Notes: generated from the letters alone by a model not told the origin. Positions 35,855 to 46,385 are shown, counted from the first letter of the stretch. The stretch is 64,000 bases of DNA from Saccharibacillus sacchari DSM 19268 (GCF_000585395.1 NZ_KK073875.1:248001-312000); one strand, 5' to 3'. Numbers and translations are program-made.

Positions 35855-35973
35855 CCTGTTCGTAAACGATTTTGCCTGGCGCTGCGGGAGAAATTCGTTC
35901 AAGTCGCTGTCTCACTCGGAAAGCCTCCGGCTTTACGGCTCAAAGGCGACTTTCACTGAATTTCTCCCTCCGC
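35855..35973 (+). repeat. Structured 3'-UTR repeat, copy B
   Basis: Starts 7 bases after the kinase stop. Outer stem GGGAGAAATTC/GAATTTCTCCC, middle AAGTCGC/GCGACTT, inner GAAAGCC/GGCTTT. The middle stem differs from copy A (AAAACGC/GCGTTTT) by compensatory changes. Confidence 0.82.
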
Positions 35974-36067
35974 TGGCTTTGCTCGCCGTTACTCAAAAGA
36001 TCAAAATTACGGGTTTTATATTAGGGAAGAGATTCAAGATATAGACCTTCAATAAACGAAAGAAGTA

Positions 36068-36101
36068 AAAAAACGACGCCGATGTTCGGGCGTCGTTTTT
36101 T
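36068..36101. terminator. Bidirectional terminator
   Basis: AAAAAACGACGCC, loop GATGTTCG, GGCGTCGTTTTTT. It ends the kinase transcript and the small gene at 36158. Confidence 0.8.
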
Positions 36102-36157
36102 GATGAAGCTATGTTTAGGGGTGTTGCCGCAACGAAATCATGAAGATTTCGGGCGGG

Positions 36158-36319
36158 TTACTTTTTGTCGTCTTCGTCGCCGGCGGCTTTCGGAGAAGGT
36201 TTGTTGTCCCACTCGTCGGCCTGCGTTTCGACGTTGGCTCCGTTTTCTTTGCGCGTTTTTTCCATCAAAGTATCTTCGCCGGCGCTTTGTTGATTCGGAT
36301 CTTGGTTGGAATCTGTCAT
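36158..36319 (-). CDS. 53-residue acidic hydrophilic protein, unknown function
   Basis: ATG at 36319 preceded by GAGGAGG 8 bases upstream and followed by 53 codons to TAA at 36158. The product begins MTDSNQDPNQQSAGEDTLME, is rich in D, E, K, N and Q, and ends DEDDKK, with no hydrophobic core. It is probably intrinsically disordered, like small stress or spore-associated proteins. A terminator follows 57 bases downstream. No family recognised. Confidence 0.7.
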   Translation of the reverse strand: MTDSNQDPNQQSAGEDTLMEKTRKENGANVETQADEWDNKPSPKAAGDEDDKK

Positions 36320-36452
36320 GTTGTTTCCTCCTCAAAAGGTTCTGAATGATTGTTTCGACAACATATCATTACCCGTTATGCGAAGAAAAAAACAAAGGTT
36401 TTCAAAATGACGGATAAAAGACAAACAACGGATGCAAGATAAGTCTTCGCGA

Positions 36453-37232
36453 TTAGCGAACGGATAGCCAGGCTCGGCCGCCGCGCCATTCTACGCCGAC
36501 GGGCATTTCGAAGAAATCGGACAGGTTGCCGTCGCTTAAAATTTCGTTTGAGCGGCCTTGGGCGAAAATTTCTCCGCGGCGGATCAATAGCGAGTGGGAG
36601 AATACCGGAGAGATCTCTTCGGTGTGGTGCGTGACGAGCAGCAATGTAGGCGCGTCGGGACGCGAAGACAAGGCATCGATGCTTTGCAGCAGCGCTTCGC
36701 GGGAGATGAAGTCCAGACCGTTGCTGGCTTCGTCCAGAATCAGCAGCTTCGGGGAAGCCATAAGGGCGCGCGCGATCAGGAGCTTCTGTTTCTCGCCTTG
36801 CGAACAGGTCTGATAAGCGCGTCCGATCAGGTGGGAGCAGCCCAAGTCGCGCATGAGTTCTTCGGCCTTTTCGCGGTCTGCCTGCTCAATCTCCGCATAC
36901 AGCCCGATCGAGGCATGGCGACCGCTGATGACGATCTCCAGCGCTTGCTCGTTCGGACGGATTTTCTCTTGTAGCGATGAGCTTACCCAGCCGATCGATT
37001 TACGCAATTCCCGCAAGTCGATCGTGCCGAATCTATGTCCAAGTACCGATATTTCGCCGCTCGTCGGCCACATATATCCGTTGATCATGTTCAGAATGCT
37101 TGTTTTGCCGGAACCGTTAAGTCCCAGCACCGCCCAATGCTGGCCTTCTTCGACGGTCCAGTTGATGTCTTGCAAAATCATGTTTTCTCCGCGTCTCCAG
37201 GAGACGTTTTGCAATTCGATAACCGAGGCCAC
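36453..37232 (-). CDS. ABC transporter ATP-binding protein (YlmA-like)
   Basis: 259 residues from a GTG start at 37232 with AAAGGAGG 7 bases upstream. Walker A GLNGSGKTS, signature CSQGEKQK (LSGGQ variant) and LLILDEASNGLD are seen. No membrane partner is adjacent. It resembles B. subtilis YlmA and the ModF-type soluble ATPases, whose role is unclear. It is followed by a gap of about 130 bases to the small acidic gene; the histidine phosphatase lies upstream on the same strand. Confidence 0.88.
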   Translation of the reverse strand: MASVIELQNVSWRRGENMILQDINWTVEEGQHWAVLGLNGSGKTSILNMINGYMWPTSGEISVLGHRFGTIDLRELRKSIGWVSSSLQEKIRPNEQALEIVISGRHASIGLYAEIEQADREKAEELMRDLGCSHLIGRAYQTCSQGEKQKLLIARALMASPKLLILDEASNGLDFISREALLQSIDALSSRPDAPTLLLVTHHTEEISPVFSHSLLIRRGEIFAQGRSNEILSDGNLSDFFEMPVGVEWRGGRAWLSVR

Positions 37233-37273
37233 ATTCTTTCCTCCTTTAAAGCAGTATATCGTCCCGTCTTCGA

Positions 37274-37888
37274 TTAACTCCGCAAATGCTCCTGCGCGTT
37301 CATAAACACGATTCGCTTGCGAGAACCGTCGATGCGCCAAAGGTGGATTCCCGTATCTCCCGTAGCCAGAGAAATCTCCGATTGAAACGGCAGATTCGTT
37401 AAGCTATGGAACAACATATTAATCATGCCTCCATGCGAAACGATGCAAATTCGATGCAGGTCCGATTTGTTTTTTTGGGCAAAAAGCAGCTTCGACAAAA
37501 AAGCTTCCGCCCGGGCACGAAACTGAATTTCCGATTCGGCCTCGGCAAATGTATCATGCGGCTGACGCCCCGTGCTCGGCAGCGGATAACGAAGCCGCGC
37601 TTCGTCGCGCTTGAGACCCGCCAGCAATCCGTTGTTCCATTCCATAAGATCTTCATCATACGCGACCGAGAGTTTGCACTCTTGAGCGATCGCTTCGGCT
37701 GTGCGCGCAGCGCGCTTCAGCGGACTGGCCAGGATCTCATGCGGACGATACCGCTTCGCGATCCAGGCTGCGGCAAGACCTGCCTGACGCTCGCCGAGCG
37801 GCGTCAGTTCAAAATCCGCCCGGCCTTCGTGGCGGTCTTCCAAATCCGCCTGCGACTCGCCGTGCCGCACGACCAACAATTCTATCAT
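37274..37888 (-). CDS. Histidine phosphatase family protein
   Basis: 204 residues. LLVVRHGESQADLEDRHEGRADF is the cofactor-dependent-mutase-like N-terminus with the RHG catalytic box, and IVSHGGMINMLFH is the second catalytic histidine. Substrate unknown; alpha-ribazole or sugar phosphatases are among the relatives. The ATG at 37888 is preceded by GGGGGATGG; a TTG at 37906 is possible. Confidence 0.88.
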   Translation of the reverse strand: MIELLVVRHGESQADLEDRHEGRADFELTPLGERQAGLAAAWIAKRYRPHEILASPLKRAARTAEAIAQECKLSVAYDEDLMEWNNGLLAGLKRDEARLRYPLPSTGRQPHDTFAEAESEIQFRARAEAFLSKLLFAQKNKSDLHRICIVSHGGMINMLFHSLTNLPFQSEISLATGDTGIHLWRIDGSRKRIVFMNAQEHLRS

Positions 37889-38036
37889 CAGTGTTCCATC
37901 CCCCAATATGCGCTATAATATGCGATCTATCCTTATTGTCGTCCTTTTTTCCGGTTCAATCAATCGGTAGATTCTATCATGAATTTTTCATGCTATGATT
38001 TTTAATTATAGGAAATATTCATCGACCTGTTCGGCG

Positions 38037-38654
38037 TCAATCCACCCATACCGCACGCTCCGGATTACGCAAGTACTCGAACATGGTTTTGACTTGATGC
38101 TCCGTGTTGCGCTCGATCGAAAGCGGCGGCAAGTCTTCTTCGCCGAAAAACCCGACCTCGCTCGTCTCCATCGTCGCGGTGGCCTCTCCGCCTGTGATTT
38201 CGCAGTGGATAAACATTTTATACACATGAAAAGGCGAAACCGGATGATCGTGGAATTTTTTATCGAGAACCGCCAGCAACCTGCCCGCCTCTGCCGCATA
38301 TCCCGTTTCCTCAGCAATTTCTTTCACGACATTCTCCTTGGCTGACAGACCGATATCTGCCCAGCCTCCGGGTAGAGACCACGCACCATCCAGACGTTCG
38401 CGCACCAGTAATACTTTATTCTCTTGGAAAATGACGCCCCGTACATCTACCTTCGGTGTCGCATACCCAGTCTCTCCCGCGAACAGCTCGCGCAGTTGCG
38501 CGGTCTCAACGCCCGTATACTCGTGCATAATTTCCAAACTGATCGTTCTCAACATTTCAAAGCGCTCCAGATCATAGACATCTCTGGAGTATTCCAATCC
38601 CGCTTGGCTAATCGCCTGAATTTGTTTAGCCCACTCCAGCCACTTCGGTTGCAT
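38037..38654 (-). CDS. Nudix hydrolase with N-terminal Nudix_N domain (ADP-ribose pyrophosphatase-like)
   Basis: 205 residues from the ATG at 38654 (GGAGGAAGG upstream). The first about 60 residues (WAKQIQAISQAGLEYSRDVYD) form the helical Nudix_N part. The Nudix box runs GGWADIGLSAKENVVKEIAEETGY (G-x5-E-x7-REUxEExGU with K for R). Expected to hydrolyse nucleoside diphosphate-X compounds such as ADP-ribose or CDP-choline. Confidence 0.9.
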   Translation of the reverse strand: MQPKWLEWAKQIQAISQAGLEYSRDVYDLERFEMLRTISLEIMHEYTGVETAQLRELFAGETGYATPKVDVRGVIFQENKVLLVRERLDGAWSLPGGWADIGLSAKENVVKEIAEETGYAAEAGRLLAVLDKKFHDHPVSPFHVYKMFIHCEITGGEATATMETSEVGFFGEEDLPPLSIERNTEHQVKTMFEYLRNPERAVWVD

Positions 38655-38757
38655 GATACCTTCCTCCTCGTACACAGTTACATGTCATTCCTGTTCGTTC
38701 GAGATCCGTGAATGAAATCCCTCTTCTCCTTCACGGTGTTTGCGTACATTCGAATAT

Positions 38758-38794
38758 AAAAAAGGCTCACCGAAAATTTTCGGAAAGCCTTTTA
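38758..38794 (-). terminator. Terminator of the HD-GYP gene
   Basis: AAAAGGCT and AGCCTTTT enclose an inner CCGAAAATTTTCGG stem; T run on the minus strand just after the stop. Confidence 0.7.
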
Positions 38795-38805
38795 CAACTC
38801 TTCGT

Positions 38806-39834
38806 TTATAGGAAAACTTCTTCAACCGCCAGATTTCGCTCCCGCGACAAGTCGTGGAATTGATCGCCAACGCGCACGAGCGGCTTGAAGATGTCGGACG
38901 GATTATTCAAAATAATCGTGCCTGTATCTCCGCTGCTCAGACGAACGTTTTTGCCGATCAGATTCGACATCAGATGTTGCACGAGTGCCTGTACCGGCTT
39001 TTCGTTCAACTTGCCGAAGCCCAGTTCGCTCACTTCGCGCAAAATATCGAGCAATGGACGCTTCGGCTCGCCCTTCTTGCCTTCGGACAATCTCAAGTAT
39101 GTATCGGCAACGGCTACAATTTGCGAATAAGGGTGAATGTCCGGTTTGGTCAATCCCTGCGGATAACCCGAACCGTCCTCGCGTTCATGGTGCTGAAGCG
39201 CCACAAGGGCCGTCGTTTCGTCATTCATCGAATTTTTGATCACGTCATGGCCCAGTTTCGCATGCTTGCGCAGTTCTTGCATATCGTATTCGGTCAAATA
39301 ATCCGTCCGATTGCGAATCGTCGGCGAAATTTTGCTTTTCCCGATGTCGTGCAAATAACCGGCTTTGCTGACCGCGTAACACTCTTCGCGCGAATAACCC
39401 AGCCAGGTCGCCATATAATACGACAACATGCCGACTTGCATCGAGTGGTTATATAAACTCACGTCTTCGCGTTCGAGCACCAGCAGCAGCGACACGATGT
39501 CGCGATGTTCGTCGACGGTACGCAGCAGCGGTTCGAGCTGAAGATCGACCGTGGACTCCTCGAACTTCCCGCTGGTCAAAGCTTCCAAGAAAATAGACTG
39601 GTACCCGCGAATGGCAAGCTCGATATGACTCTGCATAACGGCGCTAAGCACGCCCGGTCCTGTCTCGGAACCACGAGGTTCGATCTCGACATAGTCGATT
39701 TTGTGCCGGTTCAGCAGATCGGTCTCCTCGATCTTCACGACTGTTCCTCTTGGCAGTACGTGCAAACCCGCCGGGTTAAATGCATCTTCTTTCAGCATAT
39801 CGCCTTGTTGAAGATCCGTTACATGGATTCGCAA
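38806..39834 (-). CDS. HD-GYP domain protein, probable cyclic-di-GMP phosphodiesterase
   Basis: 342 residues from a TTG start (GAGGGGG 7 bases upstream). N-terminal about 110-residue domain without a recognised sensor, then HD-GYP: HD at 162-163 (LHDIGKSK), HHE at 215-217 and GYP at 223-225. All metal and signature residues are present, so it is likely active against cyclic di-GMP. The remaining about 80 residues (NVRLSSGDTGTIIL...LVRVGD) form a small beta domain. Monocistronic. Confidence 0.92.
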   Translation of the reverse strand: MRIHVTDLQQGDMLKEDAFNPAGLHVLPRGTVVKIEETDLLNRHKIDYVEIEPRGSETGPGVLSAVMQSHIELAIRGYQSIFLEALTSGKFEESTVDLQLEPLLRTVDEHRDIVSLLLVLEREDVSLYNHSMQVGMLSYYMATWLGYSREECYAVSKAGYLHDIGKSKISPTIRNRTDYLTEYDMQELRKHAKLGHDVIKNSMNDETTALVALQHHEREDGSGYPQGLTKPDIHPYSQIVAVADTYLRLSEGKKGEPKRPLLDILREVSELGFGKLNEKPVQALVQHLMSNLIGKNVRLSSGDTGTIILNNPSDIFKPLVRVGDQFHDLSRERNLAVEEVFL

Positions 39835-40131
39835 TGGACAACCCCCTCGATGTACTTACAACTTCCTTTTATAAAAAATATCGGATGCAAATTTTTTTTC
39901 ATTAGTAAGCAGGCGCGAATGACGACTTTAGTCGGGTAAAAAGAGCGATAAATAAGGCAAAGTGACTATTCTTTCATGAATTAAATGGAAAAATGTAGAC
40001 ATTAATAAAAGAAAATATAAGCAGCAATAGCCTTAAAAAAACGTTATCATCTTCCGATAATTGGAATATACTAGTATCTGGTTAGACTTAAACCATTGGA
40101 TTGTGCTCGTTGACCACAAGGAGGACGCCGC

Positions 40132-40851
40132 ATGCTGCAAGCTTGTTTGAACGGTTCCCGGACCCGAGAAGACCACCCGGCGGTTCCTTATACATCGGAG
40201 GAAATCGCAAGCGACGCCGAAAAGTCGGTTCGTGCCGGGGCTGCCGAGCTGCATATCCATATTCGCGACCGGGAAGGCAAAGAAAGCCTTGCGGCGGACG
40301 ATGTCGCTCGCATTCTTTCGGCAGTGCGCGAACGAGTGCCGGGCGTCCCCGTCGGAATATCGACCGCCTGGTCGATATTGCCGGATAGCGCGGCGCGCAT
40401 GCAGCTCCTGCGTTCTTGGCATGTCGTTCCGGACTATGTCTCGATCAATATTCATGAGCCTGATGCGGAATGGATCATTGCAACAGCGCTATCGCGGGGA
40501 ATCAATGTCGAAGCCGGCCTTTGTTCCGAAGCGGACGCGGAACGCTTCGTGGCCATGCCCGGCTGCGAATCATGCTTGAGGGTGCTGATCGGGATTCATG
40601 ATCCCCATCCCGGGCGGGAGTCTTCCATGGTGCGCAATATCCGCAAAGTGCTGAAGCGCGCAGGGTGTACGTTGCCTATTCTGCTGCACGGCTCCGATGC
40701 GACCATGTGGCCCATGTACATAGAAGCAATGCTGCAAGGGTTTGGCGGCCGAATCGGACTTGAAGACGGCAGCATGCTGCTTTCCGGCCTCGCCGCCAAA
40801 GATAATGAAGAATTGGTCCGGACGGCGAAGCTGATCGAAGGGCGTTTTTGA
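40132..40851 (+). CDS. BKACE/DUF849-family beta-keto acid cleavage enzyme
   Basis: 239 residues, shorter than the usual about 270-310 of the family. The N-terminal LQACLNGSRTREDHPAVP, zinc-binding LHIHIRD (H43, H45 of the HxH pair), and GLEDGSML near the end are the BKACE signature elements. These zinc enzymes condense beta-keto acids with acetyl-CoA; the substrate here is unknown. The ATG has AAGGAGG 7-8 bases upstream. The 297-base region in front holds no supported gene. Confidence 0.85.
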   Translation: MLQACLNGSRTREDHPAVPYTSEEIASDAEKSVRAGAAELHIHIRDREGKESLAADDVARILSAVRERVPGVPVGISTAWSILPDSAARMQLLRSWHVVPDYVSINIHEPDAEWIIATALSRGINVEAGLCSEADAERFVAMPGCESCLRVLIGIHDPHPGRESSMVRNIRKVLKRAGCTLPILLHGSDATMWPMYIEAMLQGFGGRIGLEDGSMLLSGLAAKDNEELVRTAKLIEGRF

Positions 40852-40897
40852 AACGTCGGACCGTCGCGCTTGATTCGATTATATACGCAAAACAAAC

Positions 40898-40938
40898 AGC
40901 CGTGCTTCTCTTTACGAGAAACACGGCTTCTTTTTTAT
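40898..40938 (+). terminator. Terminator of the BKACE gene
   Basis: AGCCGTGCTTCTC and GAGAAACACGGCT (one mismatch), followed by TTCTTTTTTATT. Confidence 0.8.
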
Positions 40939-40956
40939 TCGAGATCGCGCTTTGAC

Positions 40957-41859
40957 TTATTCTTTGATGTTGCCGGATTGCTTCAGGCGCTTCGCGATTT
41001 CTTTGAACTCGTCCGCGGAAATGCCCGGCGCAAACTCTTCGTCGAGCGGCGGCGCTTCCGGAATCGGTACGCCTTTCGGCACGCCGTGAATGACCTCGAG
41101 CGCCGATCCGTCTTCCGGGTGGGTCCCTTTCCAGATCTGATCGATCGTCGTAAAATCGTTATCGCTCCACGTGTACAGCTTCGTATGCACGCCTTTTTCT
41201 TCATACTTCCGGGATTCGTTGAATTTCCGGTTATCCAGCGAAGGGATCGGAATCAACTTGGTCACATTGACGCCGGTTGCCACTTCGAGCGCTTTGGCAT
41301 AGGCGACCACGTGAACGCCGCCGCGTACCAACAGGAAGCCGACCACGGCTCTGGCGGCAGGATGATCGGTCATTTCGTATACTTTCATCTTGTGCGTGCG
41401 CGCTCCGCATTCCAAGAAGAAATTATGCAGCAGGTCCTCCACCAGATTACCGCTGTTGAAAACGTTGGCGCCGGTCCACGGATTCCCCATGGAATCGAAC
41501 GGCATTGCCCCTTGCGCACCGGCCAGGAACGGATAGGAGAAGCGGGCGTCTTTTACGGATTCGAGCGGATTTTTATCCGGGTCGCCCGGCGAAGTCGATC
41601 CTTGCATAATTTTATTGATACCGTGGCTGACCAATTCAACGTGCCCTAGTTCTTCTGCGGTGATACTCATAACCAGATCGTAGAACGGGCGAAGCTTGGA
41701 CTTGGAGCGGAAATTAAACGATTGATACAGATAGTTGTTCAACGTGGACATTTCGCCGAACTTGCCTCCCAACAGCTCGTGCACCGCGGCGGCGGCGTTA
41801 GGGTCCGGCTTTTCGACATCGGGAATTTCGATCATGATCTCTTCCATGCGTTTGAACAT
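40957..41859 (-). CDS. Manganese catalase
   Basis: 300 residues, the usual size of di-manganese (non-haem) catalases, which split hydrogen peroxide. The four-helix metal core shows E ligands in KFGEMSTLNNYLYQSFNF (about 33-50) and ITAEELGHVELVSHGIN (about 66-82), plus HNFFLECGARTHKMKVYEMTDHPAAR further on. GGGAGGAAGG precedes the ATG. A sigma-B-like promoter sits upstream, matching the general-stress control of B. subtilis YdbD. Confidence 0.93.
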   Translation of the reverse strand: MFKRMEEIMIEIPDVEKPDPNAAAAVHELLGGKFGEMSTLNNYLYQSFNFRSKSKLRPFYDLVMSITAEELGHVELVSHGINKIMQGSTSPGDPDKNPLESVKDARFSYPFLAGAQGAMPFDSMGNPWTGANVFNSGNLVEDLLHNFFLECGARTHKMKVYEMTDHPAARAVVGFLLVRGGVHVVAYAKALEVATGVNVTKLIPIPSLDNRKFNESRKYEEKGVHTKLYTWSDNDFTTIDQIWKGTHPEDGSALEVIHGVPKGVPIPEAPPLDEEFAPGISADEFKEIAKRLKQSGNIKE

Positions 41860-41907
41860 TCAAGCCTTCCTCCCAATCGTAGATGAAGTGTACAGCTATG
41901 CAATATT

Positions 41908-41930
41908 AAACCCCGGGGATTTTTTCAAAC
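41908..41930 (-). promoter_or_regulatory. Sigma-B-like promoter of the Mn-catalase gene
   Basis: GTTT (41927-41930), 13 bases, GGGTTT (41908-41913), close to the GTTTAA-N13-GGGTAT consensus. Not all Paenibacillaceae have sigma B, so this is a candidate only. Confidence 0.4.
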
Positions 41931-42022
41931 AAAAAACGAAATAAATCGATCCATTATTCACACTTTTTTCAAAAATGGATCGGCGAGTTTTCGGATGAGC
42001 GGGCAAACAGGCCTGGAACGGC

Positions 42023-42062
42023 AAAAAGCTTCGCGCCCCCTGTATAGGGAGCGCGAAGCTTT
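42023..42062 (-). terminator. Terminator of the PTS permease gene
   Basis: AAAGCTTCGCGC and GCGCGAAGCTTT form a perfect 12-bp stem; T-rich on the minus-strand side. Confidence 0.8.
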
Positions 42063-42121
42063 GAATATAGCATACATCCATCGACGGCCGAATCGCACTG
42101 CCGAGACGAACGATGAACTTT

Positions 42122-44041
<1,920 letters not shown>

Positions 44042-44152
44042 CTATTGGATGATGACATGCCTGTTACCGATCGACCGCCGAGTTCGCTTTGCTGAGTTTT
44101 ATCCCGGAACCAACGAGCGCCGGCTGCCCGTTGCTTTCCCAGTAAAACGCAG

Positions 44153-44240
44153 AAAAACCTGAACTCGTGACGGAACAGACGGTTTTCGTGCAAAAAAACT
44201 TCTGCCAAAAAACGTTCGTTCTCTCACCAGCTCAGGTTTT
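44153..44240 (-). terminator. Conditional terminator in the PTS leader
   Basis: AAAACCTGAGCTGGTG (44225-44240) pairs with CACGAGTTCAGGTTTTT (44153-44169) on the minus strand. The 5' arm overlaps the RAT site, the hallmark of LicT/SacY antitermination. Confidence 0.75.
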
Positions 44241-44262
44241 GCCTGCATGACCAGTTACACCC
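44234..44262 (-). promoter_or_regulatory. Ribonucleic antiterminator (RAT) site of the PTS gene
   Basis: GGGTGTAACTGG...GCAGGCAAAACCT on the minus strand closely matches the LicT RAT consensus GGATTGTTACTG...GCAGGCAAAACCT. Binding of LicT would block the overlapping terminator. Confidence 0.85.
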
Positions 44263-44300
44263 TGTATCCGATAAAAATATGAAATTCGCCGCGCGGGACG

Positions 44301-45143
44301 TTATTCTTCGCCGCGCGTCGTGATGCGTTGAATATGAATCGTCAGATAGACGTATTCGTCTTTGCTGAGCGATTGATGATACGTGCTTTGCAAATAATCG
44401 TCGATCTTTTTAGCGCATTCGAACGCTTTGACATAACTTTTACGCACTTGTTCATACAAGAAATCTTCGCCGCTGTCTTGTACCTCATGACGCAGCAGCC
44501 GCATCGAAAAGTATTGCAAGTGCGTCAGGAACCGCGAGTAGCTGAGCGAAGATTCGTCGAGCACGATACCGTAATGGTAGGTGACGATATTGAGGATATG
44601 ATGGACGATCTCCGTCATCTCCATCGTCAGCCGCATCTCCGCGCCGTCCGTGCGCGCGTTGACGATATGCAGCGCGATAAACCCCGCTTCGTCTTCCGGC
44701 AGCCGAACGTCCAGCTGCTCTTCGATCATCTTGAGCGCATCCTGTCCGATCGCATACTCTTTTTTATAAAAACGCTTGATTTCGAACAACATCGCGTTTT
44801 TGAAATCGATGCCTTTGCTGTGCCGATCAATGGCGTACGAGATATGATCGGTCAGCGACAGATAAATATTATCGTTCAATTCTTCGCCGAGTACCCGGCC
44901 CGCGTGTTCGACGATCGACTTCACCGTCTCCAGATGCGCAACCGGAATATCGTTCAATAATTCGGTCAAGCGTGCGGTCAACTCGTTGGTATTCAGCATA
45001 AAAATTTTATCGATCTTATGTTCGTCAACGGCGTCTCCGATCACTTTGTTAAAAGAGATGCCCCGCCCCATAACAATGACTTCTTTGCCCTTCGCGTTGC
45101 GGGTCAATAGCACATTGTTATTCAACACTTTTTCTATAATCAC
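44301..45143 (-). CDS. licT: BglG/LicT-family transcriptional antiterminator
   Basis: 280 residues. The N-terminal RNA-binding CAT domain (VIIEKVLNNNVLL...VMGRGISF, 1-56) is followed by two PRD domains with conserved histidines (VAHLETV, TDHISYAIDRH; LRHEV, YVYLTIHIQRI) phosphorylated by the PTS. GTG start at 45143 with GGGAGTGA upstream, aligned to LicT MKIAKVINNN. It is preceded by its own RAT/terminator, so it should stimulate its own expression and that of the PTS gene when the sugar is present. Confidence 0.93.
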   Translation of the reverse strand: MIIEKVLNNNVLLTRNAKGKEVIVMGRGISFNKVIGDAVDEHKIDKIFMLNTNELTARLTELLNDIPVAHLETVKSIVEHAGRVLGEELNDNIYLSLTDHISYAIDRHSKGIDFKNAMLFEIKRFYKKEYAIGQDALKMIEEQLDVRLPEDEAGFIALHIVNARTDGAEMRLTMEMTEIVHHILNIVTYHYGIVLDESSLSYSRFLTHLQYFSMRLLRHEVQDSGEDFLYEQVRKSYVKAFECAKKIDDYLQSTYHQSLSKDEYVYLTIHIQRITTRGEE

Positions 45144-45212
45144 GATTCTCACTCCCGACTGCCATCGCACATTTAAGATTGCTCGTTACGAAGCTTTTGA
45201 GCAATTCAGGGA

Positions 45213-45300
45213 TAAAAAAAGCCTAAGTTAATGCAAATATCATCAAGTCGGATGGTCAAAAAGACCCCCAGAGTTAATAATATTTGAGTTAACTTAGGCA
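45213..45300 (-). terminator. Conditional terminator in the licT leader
   Basis: TGCCTAAGTTAA (45289-45300) pairs with TTAACTTAGGC (45221-45231), followed by TTTTTTT on the minus strand; the 5' arm overlaps the RAT site. Confidence 0.8.
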
Positions 45301-45325
45301 TTGCCCGCATTACCGGTCACAATCC
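45296..45325 (-). promoter_or_regulatory. RAT site of licT
   Basis: GGATTGTGACCGG...GCGGGCAATGCCT on the minus strand is a RAT variant with several changes from the PTS copy, some of them paired across the stem. Confidence 0.7.
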
Positions 45326-45338
45326 TGTTGTCTGCCCC

Positions 45339-45368
45339 ATTGTAGCACAGCGTATAAAGCGATTACAA
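45339..45368 (-). promoter_or_regulatory. licT promoter with cre-like site
   Basis: TTGTAA (45363-45368), 18-base spacer, TACAAT (45339-45344). TGTAATCGCTTTAT (45354-45367) over the -35 box matches 12 of 14 positions of the CcpA cre consensus, which suggests glucose repression. Confidence 0.45.
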
Positions 45369-45419
45369 GACGAAAGCTTGATTTTTTTGAAAAAAGGACA
45401 ATGGACGAGGGCAAGCCCC

Positions 45420-45854
45420 TCAGTCCAATCTTCGGCGAAACCCGCGCACATTTTCCGTATAGCCGAGCGATTCGTAAAACGCATGAGCTTCCTTGCGGAA
45501 CCCGCTTGATACGAGCAGCGCGTAGCCGCAACGGCGTTCGCGAGCGACCCATTCCGCTTCTTGCATCAGCAGCTTGCCTACCTTTTTACCGCGAAAAGCT
45601 TCCGATACGATCACATTCTCGATAACCATAAAAGGACGGCATTCGCCGATTAAATCTTCGCAAATCACGCCCATGAGGCTCCCTGCCAACCGTCCGTCTT
45701 CAAAAGCACCCAACAAGCTGTAATTGTCGTCGGACGCAATCTTGTCAAAGGTTCCTCGCATCGCTTCGGGCGACGATTTTTCTTCAACCAATTCCCCGTA
45801 AAGGACGGCAAGCTGCGGCAGATCGCCGACTTGCAGCATACGAATTTCGATCAT
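45420..45854 (-). CDS. GNAT family N-acetyltransferase
   Basis: 144 residues. Motif A is IENVIVSEAFRGKKVGKLLMQEAE, with GYALLVSSGFRKEAHAFYESLGYTENVRGFRRRL at the end, a common Bacilli GNAT pattern. The target is unknown. The ATG follows the stop of the preceding gene without a gap, GGGGG lies upstream, and it is the last gene of a five-gene operon. Confidence 0.88.
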   Translation of the reverse strand: MIEIRMLQVGDLPQLAVLYGELVEEKSSPEAMRGTFDKIASDDNYSLLGAFEDGRLAGSLMGVICEDLIGECRPFMVIENVIVSEAFRGKKVGKLLMQEAEWVARERRCGYALLVSSGFRKEAHAFYESLGYTENVRGFRRRLD

Positions 45855-46385
45855 TTAATTGTCCCCCAAAACCGATTTTTCGAAAAGCAAGCTCTCGTCG
45901 CGCGGATGTCCGGGATTGCGAATGCCGACGCGCGCGAACCCGCATTTACGTTCATAAAAAGCATGATTGCGCAGCGAATAGCCCGGTGTCTCCAGCCTCC
46001 AGAGCCTCGTGTGCGGATACATCGATTCCAAAGTCGTCCAGGCTGCAAGCGCTACGCCTTGTCCCTGAAAATCCGGATCGACGAAGAACAGCTCCAACTC
46101 GCGGATTCCGTCCTCCGGTTCCCGAACGGCAATTGCTCCGCTCAAAATTCCGTTAGCCTCGATCCGGTAAGACGGCAAGTTTTGCTCAAAAGCCAATGCT
46201 TGCAGCAAAGAACCATCCGCATAGCCGTGCGGCCCATCCTCGGCAACACCCGTATGCCGGAACGAATCGTCGTCGAATGATCGCTTCGCGATAGGGGCCA
46301 GCAGCTGAATGTCCGATGCCTTAAGCGGCAAGAGCAAGACAACAATCTTCGTATCCGCCGTCTGATGAAGCTCCTTTCCGTTCAA
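45855..46385 (-). CDS. GNAT family N-acetyltransferase
   Basis: 176 residues from a TTG start that overlaps the preceding stop (TTGA), with AGGAAG upstream. Motif A is ELELFFVDPDFQGQGVALAAWTTLE; GYSLRNHAFYERKCGF closes the domain. The target is unknown. It sits between a membrane protein and a second GNAT in the same overlapping operon. Confidence 0.85.
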   Translation of the reverse strand: MNGKELHQTADTKIVVLLLPLKASDIQLLAPIAKRSFDDDSFRHTGVAEDGPHGYADGSLLQALAFEQNLPSYRIEANGILSGAIAVREPEDGIRELELFFVDPDFQGQGVALAAWTTLESMYPHTRLWRLETPGYSLRNHAFYERKCGFARVGIRNPGHPRDESLLFEKSVLGDN

